From contig OV884012.1 of NCBI GenBank assembly GCA_930367205.1, forward strand, positions 52,473,239 to 52,537,238: a DNA stretch of 64,000 nt. Direction: 5' to 3'. The position numbers and the translations under genes are program-made. Below the pieces are notes generated by a model. The model ran no database searches. It was not told the DNA's origin and saw only the letters and a program-made list of their open reading frames with translations. Below, piece by piece: positions 9,293 to 22,283 of the stretch. Position 1 is the first letter of the stretch. Each line of letters begins with the position of its first letter. The stretch is from Acanthosoma haemorrhoidale (taxonomy: Eukaryota > Arthropoda > Insecta > Hemiptera > Acanthosomatidae).

Positions 9293-12200
9293 GACGCGCC
9301 ATCGCTTCGTAGCATAAATGCCCAAAAATCCTTAGATGGAAAGGGAATTTTCCTCACCATTGAAGAACCGTGAATTAATAACCTGTTACTACTAAATATC
9401 CCACCTTACAATGGTCTAAACCTCTAATTAATAAGCATTCCTCTGTTTTCCTCCAAAAAAAATAAATAAATCAAAACAACAAAACAGGTTACGAAAAAAG
9501 CAAACCTCTATGAAAGCACTAACACCAACGACGGAAGATGAGCATCGACTGAGGAATCCAGCCCAAGATGAAGCGGCTCCACGAGGGAGGGGGAAGACAA
9601 CAGATCTGTTCGTGCTGGACTGTTGACCTAACGATCTAGACGTGAATCTATTAGTATCATTGAAAAAGATTCACTAATCGATCGTCAAAAAGTTTGTAAT
9701 CCTGTGACCGAGCTAATCTTAGTATGTGAGACCTCTAATGGTGTAGTAGAAGATTCATATCTCTTAGTTTGAGGTATGTTAAACAATACAGACTAACCAT
9801 AAACCTTATATTGGCTTGAATCTAACTTCAAAAACTGAGATAATGATGGTAGTTTTTAATGGGTCAATAACTTTTTATAAACTGAATAAATCTTCCTTGT
9901 TAAATTTAAATTGAAGGTCCTGAAGAGAATCTTTTAAGAAATTTTCAAAAAGTCTTATCGTTATTAGCGCTTAACCAAGACCAGACTTGCACAGTAAAGC
10001 AAAATACTCATAACTTTAAGTCCATTATCAAGCCAGTAATAGAACCCTAATCAATGACCTCAATATGCACTACACACTAATTGACCTAAGGACCGATAGT
10101 CTCGCAATTTATTTTTTAATTAATTAAATCTTTTTTGTTTTTATTTTTTACCAAATATCATTAAAAATAAAGAACTACACGGTCTTTCTAAATTAAATAA
10201 ATATTAATCAATGAGAAATAATGACAAGAAAATAAATAAATAATAAACTTATTAAAACTAGCTTGTAATGAGTAGCTTACAAGATTTCTGTGGTTAGTAC
10301 TCAAAACTAAATTATTCGAGACATCTTTGAAATTCATTTATGTTGCCATCGTTGATGTTTCCTTATTCATGGGAGAAACGCACGACTTTAAATCAACAGT
10401 TTATACCAATTCAGTGAAAAATATTGTATAATGTGTTGCTCGATTCTCCACTCCAGAAATCTGTCCGTTATATTTCATCCTCACGTACTTTTAAAACATT
10501 TCTATTCCAACATCACTTTATCATGATAAGACCTAGGATCTTTGTATTGTTTTTTTTAGTGTCATTATTGTCTTATTTCATTTTTTTAAAAAGTATAAGG
10601 TTATTATCATGTAATTATTATCTTGATAAACCCATAGCTATAACCTTTTAAAATAGTACCCACTAAAATTTTATTTTTATGTTAATTTTATTGTGTGATA
10701 CTTTTTTCTGATTACATATTCAAACATATTAGAGATAGATTTTTTTTTTTTAATTTGAGGTAAACCTTACAGCTTTTTATAATTATTTTCTTTTCTTTCC
10801 CTTTGTGATATGCTGTTTCTTTTGGACAGAGCTGAATTTATTTATGTGTGCCTTGTTATTATTCATAGGGGACATGGTGCTAGAATAGAGATTTTCTTTT
10901 CTATTCTATTATATATTCTATTTTTAACTATAATTGAGAATTTTGAGATTCTTGTTAAATTTTATTCGATTCAAGGATTTAATTTATCAAGTATAGTTTA
11001 TTACCGACGTAGCAAAGAAAATATCACAGGAAGAAAGATTAGGGAACAAGGATAGGAATACAGTACACGCTATGAACGAGGAGCCACGGCAAGAGGATTG
11101 CCTTTCTCCCAGGTTCAAGGCGAAACTCGTTAGATCTTTCCTGGATCCGTAATCCTTTATCTATTAATGCATCTGAGTTTTAATCTGTACACTAAATATA
11201 TCAGAGCTATCAATAGCAAACAAGAAACTATCAAATTACTTGAATATTAATTGTTTAAAATTAAAAAAAAAGGAAGATGGCATTACGAATTGATAATCAT
11301 CAAGCAGGGATTGAGCAAGATGAGCTTCGACACTCGAAAAGGTAAGCCAGCATATGAAGCAAGTATTTATTACGAGTCAAAGGTTGCGTTTCGCAAACTG
11401 CAAATAGTGGCTGACTACATACTGCAAATATTAGTGGCAATGTCTTCACTTTTATATAAAATAGAATTTTATGGAAACCCCACGAAAAACCTCAGTAAAA
11501 CTACGTATGTTTTACAAATTTGTCATTATAACGTTTCCTGCTTGTTATTTAGACTAAATTAATAATTCTTGACCAATCAACCCCTTTTTCGTTTCTTAGT
11601 TCATACCAATCCAAAATTCTATTATAAACGGTGCGAATTACAAATTTTTCAAGGGAAGCGAATAAAAACAAATGATCTATACACATATAAGAATGTAGAT
11701 TAATGTTTGGTTAATTATTATATAATAAGCCCATGGGACGACTTGATTTCGACATCATTGGCCTAGGAACACATATAACGTACAGGAAACATTTTCGTTT
11801 TTTTTAATTTAGGAAATTATTACCATTTCGTTATAAGTAACGAAGAGGCGAACACATTTCTCAAAATAAAATATTTCATCTGATTGAAAGTAAATAAATT
11901 TTGATCAAGACGTAGATCATCGATATGCAACGCATATTAAATACTAGAAAAAAAAAAAAAAAAAACCATTCGAAATAGCATTGATTTTCAAAGATTAGTA
12001 AACTCTTGAAACTGTTATGTTACCTGAATTTCTTTGTATTTTATGAGTTAAATCTAGTGTTACCATTTAGTCTATTCTACTCTAGTTTGTTACTCTAAAA
12101 GAAATCTTAGAAATCTAGGTACCTTATCATTTTCTATGCCGAAATTATAACTTAGGGATTTTCTTTCTATTCATAAAATATGTTTTAAAATATTTCTTGG

Positions 12201-13380
12201 GTATTTCCGATTTTGGCTAATAAGTATTGCTTGTCGTCTATATTTAGTGAGTTAAGGGTTAATATTTCTTCGCCCCCACACAGTATCCAGACACCTCTCC
12301 CCCGGTAGTAAGTTATGTTTAGATAATAAAACATCCGAATTATGTTCTCCGTCCACGTTATCCAAATAACGTTTTTACTCAAATTAACTTTATAAAATGG
12401 TTATTCGTTTTAACACAGTTACATTTATAAATAATATTGGTTTGCTATTTTTTAGTAAGGTAAGTAAGGTAATAAATAATATATCATTAACAGTTGTGTT
12501 GTTTTAATTTTTAATGGTTTCCAATTTGATCATTTATTAAATTAAGTATTTAGTTTCGTTTTCTGAATTATAGTCCCGAGGATACCTGAATAGATGAAAC
12601 ATCGACTGATGACATCACATTAATAAGAAAATACTGGGACTCTCCAAGATTTTTTTCTAATATAACACAAATACGAATATACAAGTGCTTCTGTTTGAGT
12701 GTTACTTTTTACGCTAAACCATCTAATTTACCTTGAAATAAATACCCAAAAAAATAATCGTTATTACACAATAAACCGAAGAAAACAAACAAATGACCGT
12801 TGTCATATAACGTTATGTAGATTATCTTTAAGTGCCTCATTGGACTACAATTTAGGTGATAGGCCTTTTCTAGTGACACATTGGATTGTATCATTCATCA
12901 GAGACATTCAAGACATTCCTCTGAGTTCAAGAAAGAGTAGCGACCGACATTTACTTGTCAGACGACAAACCGACAAAACAACAAGCATTTGTCTTTTCTG
13001 TCTTTAAATGGGTGTTCTTGACTTAATGACCAGTAAAAATAATTACCTTTCACTAAAAAAATACTTAGAAACCGCATAATGAGTAGTGAATGAAATCAAG
13101 TATCTTGTGATTAAGACTGGACTTGCTGATCAATGATATGTAATGTGTGTTGAAACTTCAATAAACTGTAATTATTAAATTTCATTAAAATAGTACTCGC
13201 AGCATTCCCCTGAATATACAATACACTAGATTATAGAATTTCATACGTCATCTTATTGCTAAATCTGTATTTATACAAATTATAATATTAAGGTAAGAAT
13301 TAGTACAAGATTTGAATGGTGGTTTTATCATTGAGACGGCGTTAGATCAGCAATTGCAACGAATGACGATCAATATACTA
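9293..13380. other. AT-rich non-coding stretch; possible 5' flank of the 9.29 kb gene start
   Basis: GC is locally higher at about 9520-9620, where the 5' flank of the minus-strand signal-peptide gene would lie. A TCAGTC initiator-like word occurs there on the minus strand (9552-9547), but with no TATA box. The rest, including frames of 65-103 codons at 10424, 10810, 11251, 12185 and 12699, shows no recognisable protein content or splice context. An A run is at 11950-11965. Confidence 0.55.
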
Positions 13381-13389
13381 ATTGCACAA

Positions 13390-13560
13390 ACGAAGAAGAG
13401 GCGCATTATCGATCTCACAAAACTTATCATTACTTTTACATCTACTTTAACTGTTCTTACAGTTGGTACATCTCCTTTCGTAAGTTGGCCATGCATCAGT
13501 TGATTTAATAGCCAATTGCCAAATACGGCATACATCAGTGATTGTTGCAACTGGAGCCAT
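13390..13560 (-). other. Cys-rich open stretch, weakly like the C-terminal zinc ribbon of piggyBac-type transposases
   Basis: The minus-strand frame from ATG at 13560 runs 36 codons to a TAA and continues in the same frame to a TAG. It contains ERRCTNCKNS, then SRCKSNDKFC, then PLRLC. The spacing C-x2-C ... C ... LC recalls the zinc-ribbon tail of PGBD/piggyBac transposases, but no upstream DDE region is visible and there is an in-frame stop. An overlapping 86-codon minus-strand frame (13607-13347) makes this ambiguous. Confidence 0.2.
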
Positions 13561-14302
13561 TGCAACTCAATACTGTTTGCAGATCTGTGCATACTTTCAC
13601 TTACCACTCTGACCCGAGCATCCTACAGGTGTGTTGGGAAATTTTCCTAATAAATTAGGACTCATTGCACCGCCTGGTCATTCCTTGGCTGTTGATTCAA
13701 AAATGGTTACCATGGAGTATCATTATAGATATTTGTTCTGTTAGAAATAAAGTAAATCCTACATATAAATTAAAGAGAAAACCTCATCCGGGTTCATTAG
13801 GCATAAGCTGGATAAATTAGTCTCGGTATTTACCTAATACCTCGGTACGTAATACGGATCCTATGGACTTTCCAGATGTACTTTAAAGGTCAAGTTTCTG
13901 CCCCCCCCCCCCTATGGTTTATGAACTATTCTGCGAGAGGTCATTTGATTTGGTTTACCGATTCCCTTCTACATAAAGGAATGGAAGGAGTTGACGTTGT
14001 TGAGTATTTAGACGGGAACCGTGTGATTAAGCCCTCCGTAAGCAATCTACTCGGCTTCCAGCCTCGAATTGAACCAATTAAACCAAACAGCCTGTTGTCA
14101 GTCATAATAATCTGCTGATAACTTTCTTATTTCAAGATTTTTTTTTTTATTTCGGGTCGTTCAAACGTGTTATAGACTGTAAGGTGTTTTTTTAGTTTGT
14201 TGATACTGATTGTAACTATCTATTGGTGGTATAACTGCTGAAAAAGCTTGTATCAATATAAAAACACTATTGGGCAGACCAGCGATATGTTCACGTTTAT
14301 TA
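13561..14302. other. non-coding stretch with 12 nt C run
   Basis: A pure run of 12 C lies at 13901-13912. A plus-strand open stretch at 13613-13741 (43 codons, includes GVLGNFPNKLGLIAPPGH) reads like protein but has no start, family match or firm splice sites. Nothing else is supported. Confidence 0.45.
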
Positions 14303-14313
14303 ATATCTTCAGA

Positions 14314-14626
14314 ATACGTGACAGTGGGAGTTTCTATGTGGCTCTCACGCTCTTGGTCATTCTCTACTGGCTCGTATTTGTGACGCGGCTGAGGGAGGAG
14401 CGTGCGGGCTTCCCAAGACTCCGCTTTCTCCTTTGCATGAAAGGGTGGCGATAGCCATGTGGATTTGAAAGGTCTCTGGGCTGTTTGTATATACTAAATG
14501 AATGGGTGAGTGAATGAACAATTGGAAATATAGTATGAATGAGATCATTTATTACAATTACTTATTACCAAATAAGGCAGATTGTAATTTTAATACAATA
14601 AAGATAATTCTAAATAATAAAAAAAT
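14314..14626 (+). mobile_element. LINE 3' end, copy B (5'-truncated, internally deleted)
   Basis: Same family as 3139-3512, running from ACGTGACAGTGGGAG to GGCAGATTGTAATTTTAATACAATAAAG. It lacks the ~40 bp segment containing the CAATGGCCAGTCTCTCC block. The insertion is bounded by an exact 11 bp target-site duplication, ATATCTTCAGA at 14303-14313 and 14627-14637, which fixes both ends and shows heavy 5' truncation. Confidence 0.85.
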
Positions 14627-14637
14627 ATATCTTCAGA

Positions 14638-16098
14638 TAGCTTAACCAATACTTAAACCATTTCTAATTTTTTTTTCATCAATAGAGTAAGAAACGGTCT
14701 CCGAATTTCGCACTCATCCTCAAATAGCAAAGCTTTCCATTATTTTGTTCGAGTATGGTTGTGTATATATTCTTATACAATATTCTTCTTAGCAATATTA
14801 ACTCATACAGGTAATAAAATTGTTGCTCTTAAAATAAACTTGAAATAATGGTACAACAGATACATCTAAGTATTCACCGTATAACAGTTCTAGACGCTTA
14901 TTTCTTTCAATGTTTGTACAATGATGAATATTTATTCCTGCTACATTGTATGTAATAATTAGCCGATGTACTATTGGCTGGGACTCAAGAGTCCAGACCT
15001 TTGCCACCGAGCTTCGATATATGTAAATGTCCTTAGTGTCGGTGTACAGACAGACATGGTGCGAAGTAATCAGGGCCGCGTGTGTTCGTTGGTATGCTCC
15101 TCGAGATAAAATCGGCTGACATGAGCGGCACGTTTATTATAGGTATAATTAGCATTGAAGCTGTCAGTTCTGCCATCATCAACACACCATACCTCAATAA
15201 TTATATAGTGTCTGAGCCCAGGCCCGGACAGCTAATCGCCGAATATTTTACATCTCTGTTAAAACTGTTTATAACCAGTTCGTAATGTTACGCTGATTCT
15301 GTATATTGTGTATTCCCTAATCAGAACACGCAGTCAGACAACGTTTGCCCTCCGAGTACAAATGAGCTAGACCTTTGCTGACATCAACTAAACGGTAAGA
15401 ATGAGAGGGAAACTTTATGTCTTGATTTTCCACTATTTTAGTTGTAATGATGTTTTTTTTTTCTTTTAACAATTACTGACGAAATAACGAAATATGTTTA
15501 CACTATATGGAAATAACAAATTTTTCAAAAAAAGGATTTCGAGTCTTTCCAGTAATTAATTTAAATTTTACATTTTCTCGTCTTTCTAGTCACCTTTTTG
15601 TCTGTTGCATCTTTAGGACTGTAGATGATACAAATATTCAAAATCATTGCTCCACTCTTCTATTGCTGAATACTGCAAAATCTCCGAGATATATAACTTA
15701 GTTAGCTCGGTATAATATTATTAAAATAAATAATCCTCAATTTTATTGCATTCAAGAAAAGGAATGAAGATGAACCACACATGCGAAGAAGGCGCTGGAG
15801 GAACAGAAAGACCTGATAGGGATATAAATGTAAAACAAATGTTTAATAATAATTTTTTTTTTTTTTTAGACTAAAAAAAAATAATAATTAAAATTATTTT
15901 TTAGTATAAGACATACTATAAAATTGGGTGATTAATAATAAATACGTACACTACTGTAAAAAAGGCTAATTCTTGGAAAATTTAAATTTTAGGCCTGCAT
16001 GGTGGTTTCAGCAATTTGACTCTACCCAACCTCTTTGCGATATTGAAATTAGTTCTGAGATTGCACTCAAAGCGAATGGATATTCATTGCTCGGGACT
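14638..16098. other. AT-rich non-coding stretch
   Basis: Frames of 64-69 codons at 14798 (minus), 15082 and 15507 (plus) have no recognisable content. The patch 15000-15250 is somewhat richer in G+C. T/A runs near 15857-15885 form an A/T inverted repeat. Confidence 0.55.
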
Positions 16099-16200
16099 GG
16101 ATAGTTTATTTGGTATTAGCGTATCAGATCGGAAATCAGGAAGAACACAGGTTCGAGCCACGGCCCTGTCAGTATTTTTTTTTCTTTGACTAGTAATTAT
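16099..16200 (+). mobile_element. tRNA-derived SINE, copy 2
   Basis: The order is A-box-like GGATAGTTTATTTGGTATTAG, an anticodon-arm region around CAGATCGGAAATC, the B box GGTTCGAGCC at 16150-16159, then CCTGTCAGTA, a T run and TTTCTTTGACTAGTAATTA. The tail matches the copies at 1501 and 43033-43205 (TTTCTTTGG or TTTCTTTGAC plus AATTAT). The B box here is nearly canonical, so this is the best-preserved copy for RNA polymerase III signals. Confidence 0.75.
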
Positions 16201-18836
16201 CAAAAATACTACTGATAATAAATAATTTTTGTTTTATCAGGGGGACTCTAAACCTTCTTCGTGCAGTAGGCACACGCCCAAAATACTGGAGTCTGGTAAA
16301 TATTTCATTCTGTATTCGTAACGCCTTAAAACACCATTAAAACTAATTTGATGGAAAGTTATTCTTTCCACTATATTCTTTATACTATACAGATCACTAA
16401 ACCTGAAACGTATTTGTATTTGTCTTAAATTGAGAGCAACCAATATCTTTCTCAAGATTTTAAACTGATAATTGTAGTCATGAAATATCATTTTTGTAAT
16501 GTAAATGTGTTTAGGCTTTGATAAAATCGGATGAAAATAGTTTGTTTAGGACTACACCGAGGCGTAGTCCTTCCTAGCTACCTAATGTTTAAGTGGTTAT
16601 TTCAAAACAAATAATTGTCGTAAAGACGATAGTGCTATATGAGTGTAGTTTTAATAAGATTCTAAACCAGAAAAATAAAACTCACCATGGCGGGCAGACA
16701 GACAGGGCTGAGAACGAAAGGTTCGTGGTTTTGAATAAACCGTCGAAACCCTAAAAAGCGCAATGAAGGAAGGAGGAACTACTTTCAATATGGTAGTGCG
16801 TACGTGGTTATTGATAAACCGTTATTTTGCCAGGTGAAAATAGCACATTTCCTTTATGCAATAGTGCAAACGCTTCGAGGAAGTGAGGTGGCTAGACCTT
16901 CATTTGATATTCTCTTACGAAAAAATCTGCTAACTCGAAGTACAAGTTGTTTGAGACAAGCACTGCTATCTTGGAACAGGACTACCACTACGTAACATTT
17001 ATGAAATAATATTCGCGTATTCATATCGCCTTGTCCTGTCGTCGGATGTCACAGTCGACATGGTCTTTCTTGCATAAGTGCTTCAGCTAACGTTTTGAGT
17101 TACTGCCAGTATTCCGCAACGCATTTCCCCTCAATGCATTCAACCGTCTTGCTGAATTAATGTTATAGCCCAAGTTTTCATTTAATAGCATTACATCGAT
17201 TGAATATAATTATTACGATTATGTTGGAATACTAGTCGTGGGTTATTCATATTAACCAGATCTGATTGCGTTAGAATAGGATACGTCATTTAAATTTTTC
17301 ATTTTAAACTTTTATGTCCTTTTCGACCTCATTATTTATAAGATACTGGATAATGGTGGTATATCCAATACCCAGGGTAGACCAGATGTGTATATTTATT
17401 TATAATTATTAATCTTTGCAGCTAACATACTTGTAATTTTTCTTTTAATCATCTCGAAAACAAGTGCTGTTGGTAAACTTGCAAAACAATGAACCTCGAA
17501 TTACTCCACTGAGAAAGTTATTTCATATTCATAATCAAACATGCAATATGCAGTAAAGTTAATGGAATATGTAATCAGATAAATGGCCCCCTTTTCAGGG
17601 GATAAAGCAAAGAAGAAGACAAGGAAAATCTATTAGTTGAATTTTTATATGACAAAATTGTTGGTTAATGTTTTTGTACGGAAGTTTTTTTTATGGTTGT
17701 GTTGATGTGACCTAAGGATGGAATGATGTCAGTACGAAATGTAGAAACTAAAAATTGTTTAACAAAAGTTCGTATATAATGCCGTGCAACAAAAGGTTCT
17801 GGCCACCCAGAAATAACAAATATGAAAGTGGCAGAGGTTTCAAGATAGGGAAGAGGGCCTTGCTCAGTCTATCAAGCGGGCTCGTGTTATACACAAGGAA
17901 TATAATATGTTCTTATTATATAAACTGAAAAAGTATTTTCTGCCTTCTTTGTAGTGAAAAATTATGTACAAATAATCATCACTTTTCAAGGAGATCGCTG
18001 CAAGTAATATTTTTTAAAATTTTAAACTGCTTTTAGTTATAACGGAAAGCTTGTGTTACATCAATAATTTGTATGTAATATAAATATAACTTTGTAGATT
18101 AGTAATTTATTTTCAATTGAGAGATGGGATGTCTTTCAATGTAGTATGTATAGTTGCCCATAGCGACTGCTTAGTTCTTGTCTTTTTAGCCTCGTGTGTG
18201 GGTTCCATGTCAGCCTTTTGTCGAGATAGAGGATAGAGGAGCAGGAATAAAATTCAAAAAACTAGTGGACAGGATTTGTAGCATTTTTCGAAGAAAATAG
18301 CGAACTTTTGTATCCTTGGAGCCGACCGTGGAAGGATATACCTAAATACTCTTCGACGTTTCCACAAAATAGTTTCAGAAGCAATGAAGTTCTCGACAGT
18401 TTCAAGCTGTCATCTGCAGTTGCCAATTAATTGACGGTTTAAAAAAGGTTTGTTGAGGTCAGGACTCAAGAGGAACGGAACGACTCAGTGCCTATAACAA
18501 TCCTTTTCTAAACATTGTGTTTCCTGAAAAAACTTACATGTTTTAAAATTTAAACTATTAATTGGCAACTGAGGGTAACATGCTTAGGGCTGTCAAAAAC
18601 ATTATTGCTTACTAAATTATATTGTGGAGTGGCCGAGAAGAATTGATATAAACCCGAAGTTTTGTGGAAGTTTCATAAACTAGGACTTCATTGACAGTGC
18701 AACAACTTCAAACTATTCCAAATATCCAGTTACGCGATGTTAAGGAGTTCTAATAAGAGAGGAATGATGAATAGAAGAGAAGTTTTACACCGGGAATGTG
18801 TTTATACGATGAGTATGTGAAGAACTAGAACCTGCC
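16201..18836. other. AT-rich non-coding stretch
   Basis: A 63-codon plus-strand frame at 16804 lies in a slightly GC-richer patch (16680-17000) and contains RPSFDILLRKNLLTRS, which I cannot place. At 16681-16760 the minus strand has an ATG directly before GTGAGT, a possible first-exon end but unsupported. Nothing else is visible. Confidence 0.5.
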
Positions 18837-18902
18837 TATAAAAATAACTGGTTAACAGCCGGAATGAAAAGCCCGCACACCGAGAGGGAAATGGCAGCGA
18901 AG
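18837..18902 (+). promoter_or_regulatory. possible TATA box and short first coding exon
   Basis: TATAAAAA at 18837-18844 is followed by a G+C-rich block with ATG at 18864 and a second ATG in strong context (GGGAAATGG) at 18891. Both lead in frame to AAG and the donor GTGAGC at 18903. The peptide is MKSPHTEREMAAK, or MAAK from the second ATG. The TATA-to-second-ATG spacing would suit a very short leader. Alternatively GTTAACAG before CCGG is an acceptor. No following exon was recognised. Confidence 0.2.
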
Positions 18903-21539
18903 GTGAGCTGGTTTCATCATTGGACACTGCACTCCTTCGATAGTGATTTCATACCTAGCCTCGGCGATCCCCGCACTCGATAGTTTGTCAAAGCGATAAT
19001 TACAGTCAGATAACTCTACGGTATGAATAATAGTTGTGTTTTATCTGGTCTGTTTATGCAGATACGCAAAGTGTAGACAGCTCACAGTCCATTCTTTGAC
19101 AACGGGAAAATGAATAATTTATTAGATATTGTGTTTATTGAATATGACCAGCTAAGTGAAAACGATTATGCGATTAGAGAGCACAATGGACGCTTCGTCT
19201 GGTGAGGAAGGTCTCAGTAATATTTTAAGTATCGTCCGAAAGCAAATATGAGTTATTGCTGCATACTGTTAGAAATATGTTTAACCACAAATTCGTGTTT
19301 TTAGACGCAAGAAACGTTCTGTTGCAGGCCGACTCATACCCAGCTGAATTCAGTAATGTGATCTCTGTCATTTAATAATCATTAATTCATTCCGATGTTT
19401 ATTTTGAATGACCAGAACGCCGTATTCTTGTTTATCCAAATATTTTCTGGTAAAGTCCGCATTAGACGCTAATTAATCACTACCATTGATCGGACAAACA
19501 GAAACTTTTTGGGCGATACTTATGTTTTATTAGATCACCTTAGTGAGTTATAAAGAACAAGTTAACATCTTAATTTATACCATTAACTATTAATCCGAAA
19601 CCTAATTTCCATGTGCCCTTTATTGCTCTTCCTAAGTAACTGCAGCATTTGACCGCTGCTTTCTTACTCGCTCCACCACTATGTTGAACTGTCTCCCTCC
19701 TATTAGCTATCATGCTTCATCTTTATGAACCTTACCACCCCCCCCCCTCTATTTCAACACCTCCTCACCGTCCAAACATACGCTTGCCTGGGAACGGTTT
19801 CTACGTTATATTACATATTCTTTAAAGTTCTTTGATGGTTTTCATTTCTATATATATTTATTTGTTTACTGTATATATCCAAATGTTTGGCTTGCGTCGA
19901 CCATTTTTTTAGCTATATTATTTAGCCGTATATATATTTAACTTAATGTTGTATTATATTTTCTTATATTTACTTCTTACATCTGACATTATTATCGTTT
20001 AATTTTATTTTTTTGGAGTCGATCTATCTATTTTCACTGAATTGATTTATTCAATCTTCATTACCTTTTATTTTACTAATTTTGGTTTCTTATTCTTATT
20101 ATTTTACTTTCCTATTTTTTTTTATGATGTAATTTTTTAGGGCTGCCTGAAAATTTTTCATCTGTACGTAATTGTTATTTTAGGGGACTTTGTCCTCAAA
20201 TAATTTTTTTATCTTTTCTATTCTATTCTAACTAATCCAACAGGGTACCGGATAAAGGTAGTTGATTTTGTTTCGTTATTTTATTATATTGTTTTAATGT
20301 TTTAAAATTGTTACGTATTAATAACATTATTGCGTATCTCATTCCAGAGCCTATCCTTTTTGATCCAGTATGAAAGGTCAGTAGGCAAAATAAGTATGTA
20401 TTATCGAACGATTGCACAACGCTTATGGCTTCCATTGCCTAAAATAATTTTATTCCGTAAACGCCATCTACAAGAGATTATGGAACACACTGGCATGAGT
20501 ATTTATAGCTGCTAAGCGTGAATCTGGAAAAGGGGTGTTCACGCCTGTTAGGCCCGAGTAGTAGGCGCTGGAAGCCGGTGAAAGGAGAATACCTCTTTAC
20601 AGACGTGAAAATAAAAGTATCAATCCTGAGGGAAATTCGCCGAGATTCCAGATGTAACGTGGCATATTCCATTTCGCACCTTCGAGCACGTAATATCACT
20701 AATATTTCATAGAGGTGGACTATCACTTCCTTTCATTCCAGAAGTTATAAATCAATAGCATCAAAGGTTTTTTCCCCCTACGTGTTACTATTTTTGACTT
20801 CATTTTGCTACATACTCTAGGAAAGTGTATTTTGGCAAATTAGAAGCCATGAAAAAAAATTAAGTCTAATATTTAACACAATTGAGGATATTGTCATGGA
20901 TTCAAAAATGTGTTTTTTTTAAATGTAACTATATGAGTAGAGTAAATTATATTATATTTGGTCCAGAAAATTGAAAACACATAATACAAATTATAAATTA
21001 GTAGTTTGGTATCGTTAATTTCATAACGAAGTTAATAATCATATTAAAATAATTATTTTTAATTATCATAATAAAACTAAGCAATTGAATAATGTCTCAG
21101 TCACCGGACAAAACTAACAAGGCATTTACTGGACCCATTTTCAAAAGTTCCCTTGTCCCAGAAACTATCAACATGCTGTCACCTATTTGGACATGCGGAG
21201 CCCAAATTCACGGATGCGTTGAAAAGTCTAACACCACACCATTAACAAAAGCTCTTTGACTTAGCACAGATGCGTTTTTCTTTTATGTACGCAATCATAA
21301 CCTTCACACTGACCTGAAAATTCCTTAGGTTTACAGCATTAGAAGTATTTTACAAACTTTTTCACCACGGACTAAAGAAGTTACCCTCTTCACAGACCCC
21401 CGCCTAAACTTCTAAACTAAAACACCCGCCTACCTTTCCATATTTTTATATCAATAAATCTTTGGCGTAAGTATAGAGATAGGACTAGTTCACGATCCTG
21501 ACACCGTAGGCGCTAGAGGTGATGGCGTAGTAGCCCCTG
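18903..21539. other. AT-rich non-coding stretch
   Basis: A run of 10 C lies at 19738-19747. A slightly GC-richer patch at 20470-20715 is open for 60-80 codons on both strands, with no recognisable protein. Nothing else is supported. Confidence 0.55.
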
Positions 21540-21761
21540 ATTGGTCAAAATAAAAGATTTTCGATTAACCGAAATAAACGGCTCTCTCATTGGCTACGTT
21601 AGTAATGACCTGCAGACTTAGGGTAGAAATTCTGAGACTTTTTATACACTCAGAATCAGATACTTAAAGTGAACACTGTACTGTCCCTCTGCACTGATTC
21701 TTTCTGCTCTGCTCGAACCATGGCTTTCTTATTGAATGTCCTCTGCACCTATCTTTCCTAA
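21540..21761 (+). promoter_or_regulatory. possible polymerase II promoter: two CCAAT (ATTGG) boxes, TATA, short ORF
   Basis: Two inverted CCAAT boxes (ATTGGTCA at 21540, ATTGGCTA at 21589), 49 bp apart, are followed by TTTTTATAC at 21639-21647 and then an ATG (AACCATGGCT) at 21720. The ATG opens only 13 codons (MAFLLNVLCTYLS, stop). The order and spacing resemble a compact TATA promoter, as in histone genes, but no histone sequence follows. This is inference from motifs only. Confidence 0.25.
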
Positions 21762-22283
21762 CCTTGCTATGTTTTAGTCCCACGCTAATGTAAGCAAGAT
21801 TTATCATATCAAACAACCCCTAAAGGATGGGGCAAACGATTCGCGACTGTCTATAGACGAAGAAGCTATCGGAAATGCTTCTCATTCAGTGAGCATGCAA
21901 CCGTTGCTTAATGAATTTCTTATTGTTTACACGCTTGATAATTATTCGATAACCATCGGTTAATGACTTTTTCTCAACGCCTGATGTAAGTTTTATGTTG
22001 CAGCTGTTGATATCGACCCTATTTGTTTTTGATTATTCGTGTATACCCCTCTGAAAAGCTAATAATAATCAAAATTGTTTTATTTATTTTATAAGAAATG
22101 AAATATAATTAGAATATTTTAAATTTTTTATTTTCAACTGACACGCAACATTTTTTTCAGTTACAAACATATCTCAATTGTTTAACAGTATTTGTGTTTT
22201 AAATTTATTCCTGGTTTCAGTAAGTTATTCAGTTTTGTTATCAGATTAAATCGATATGTAATACAATAATAGTAGAATATATC

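Noticed and set aside
11251..11562. 103-codon plus-strand frame
   Set aside because: Lys/Ile/Tyr-rich composition set by AT-rich DNA, with no domain, promoter or splice context.
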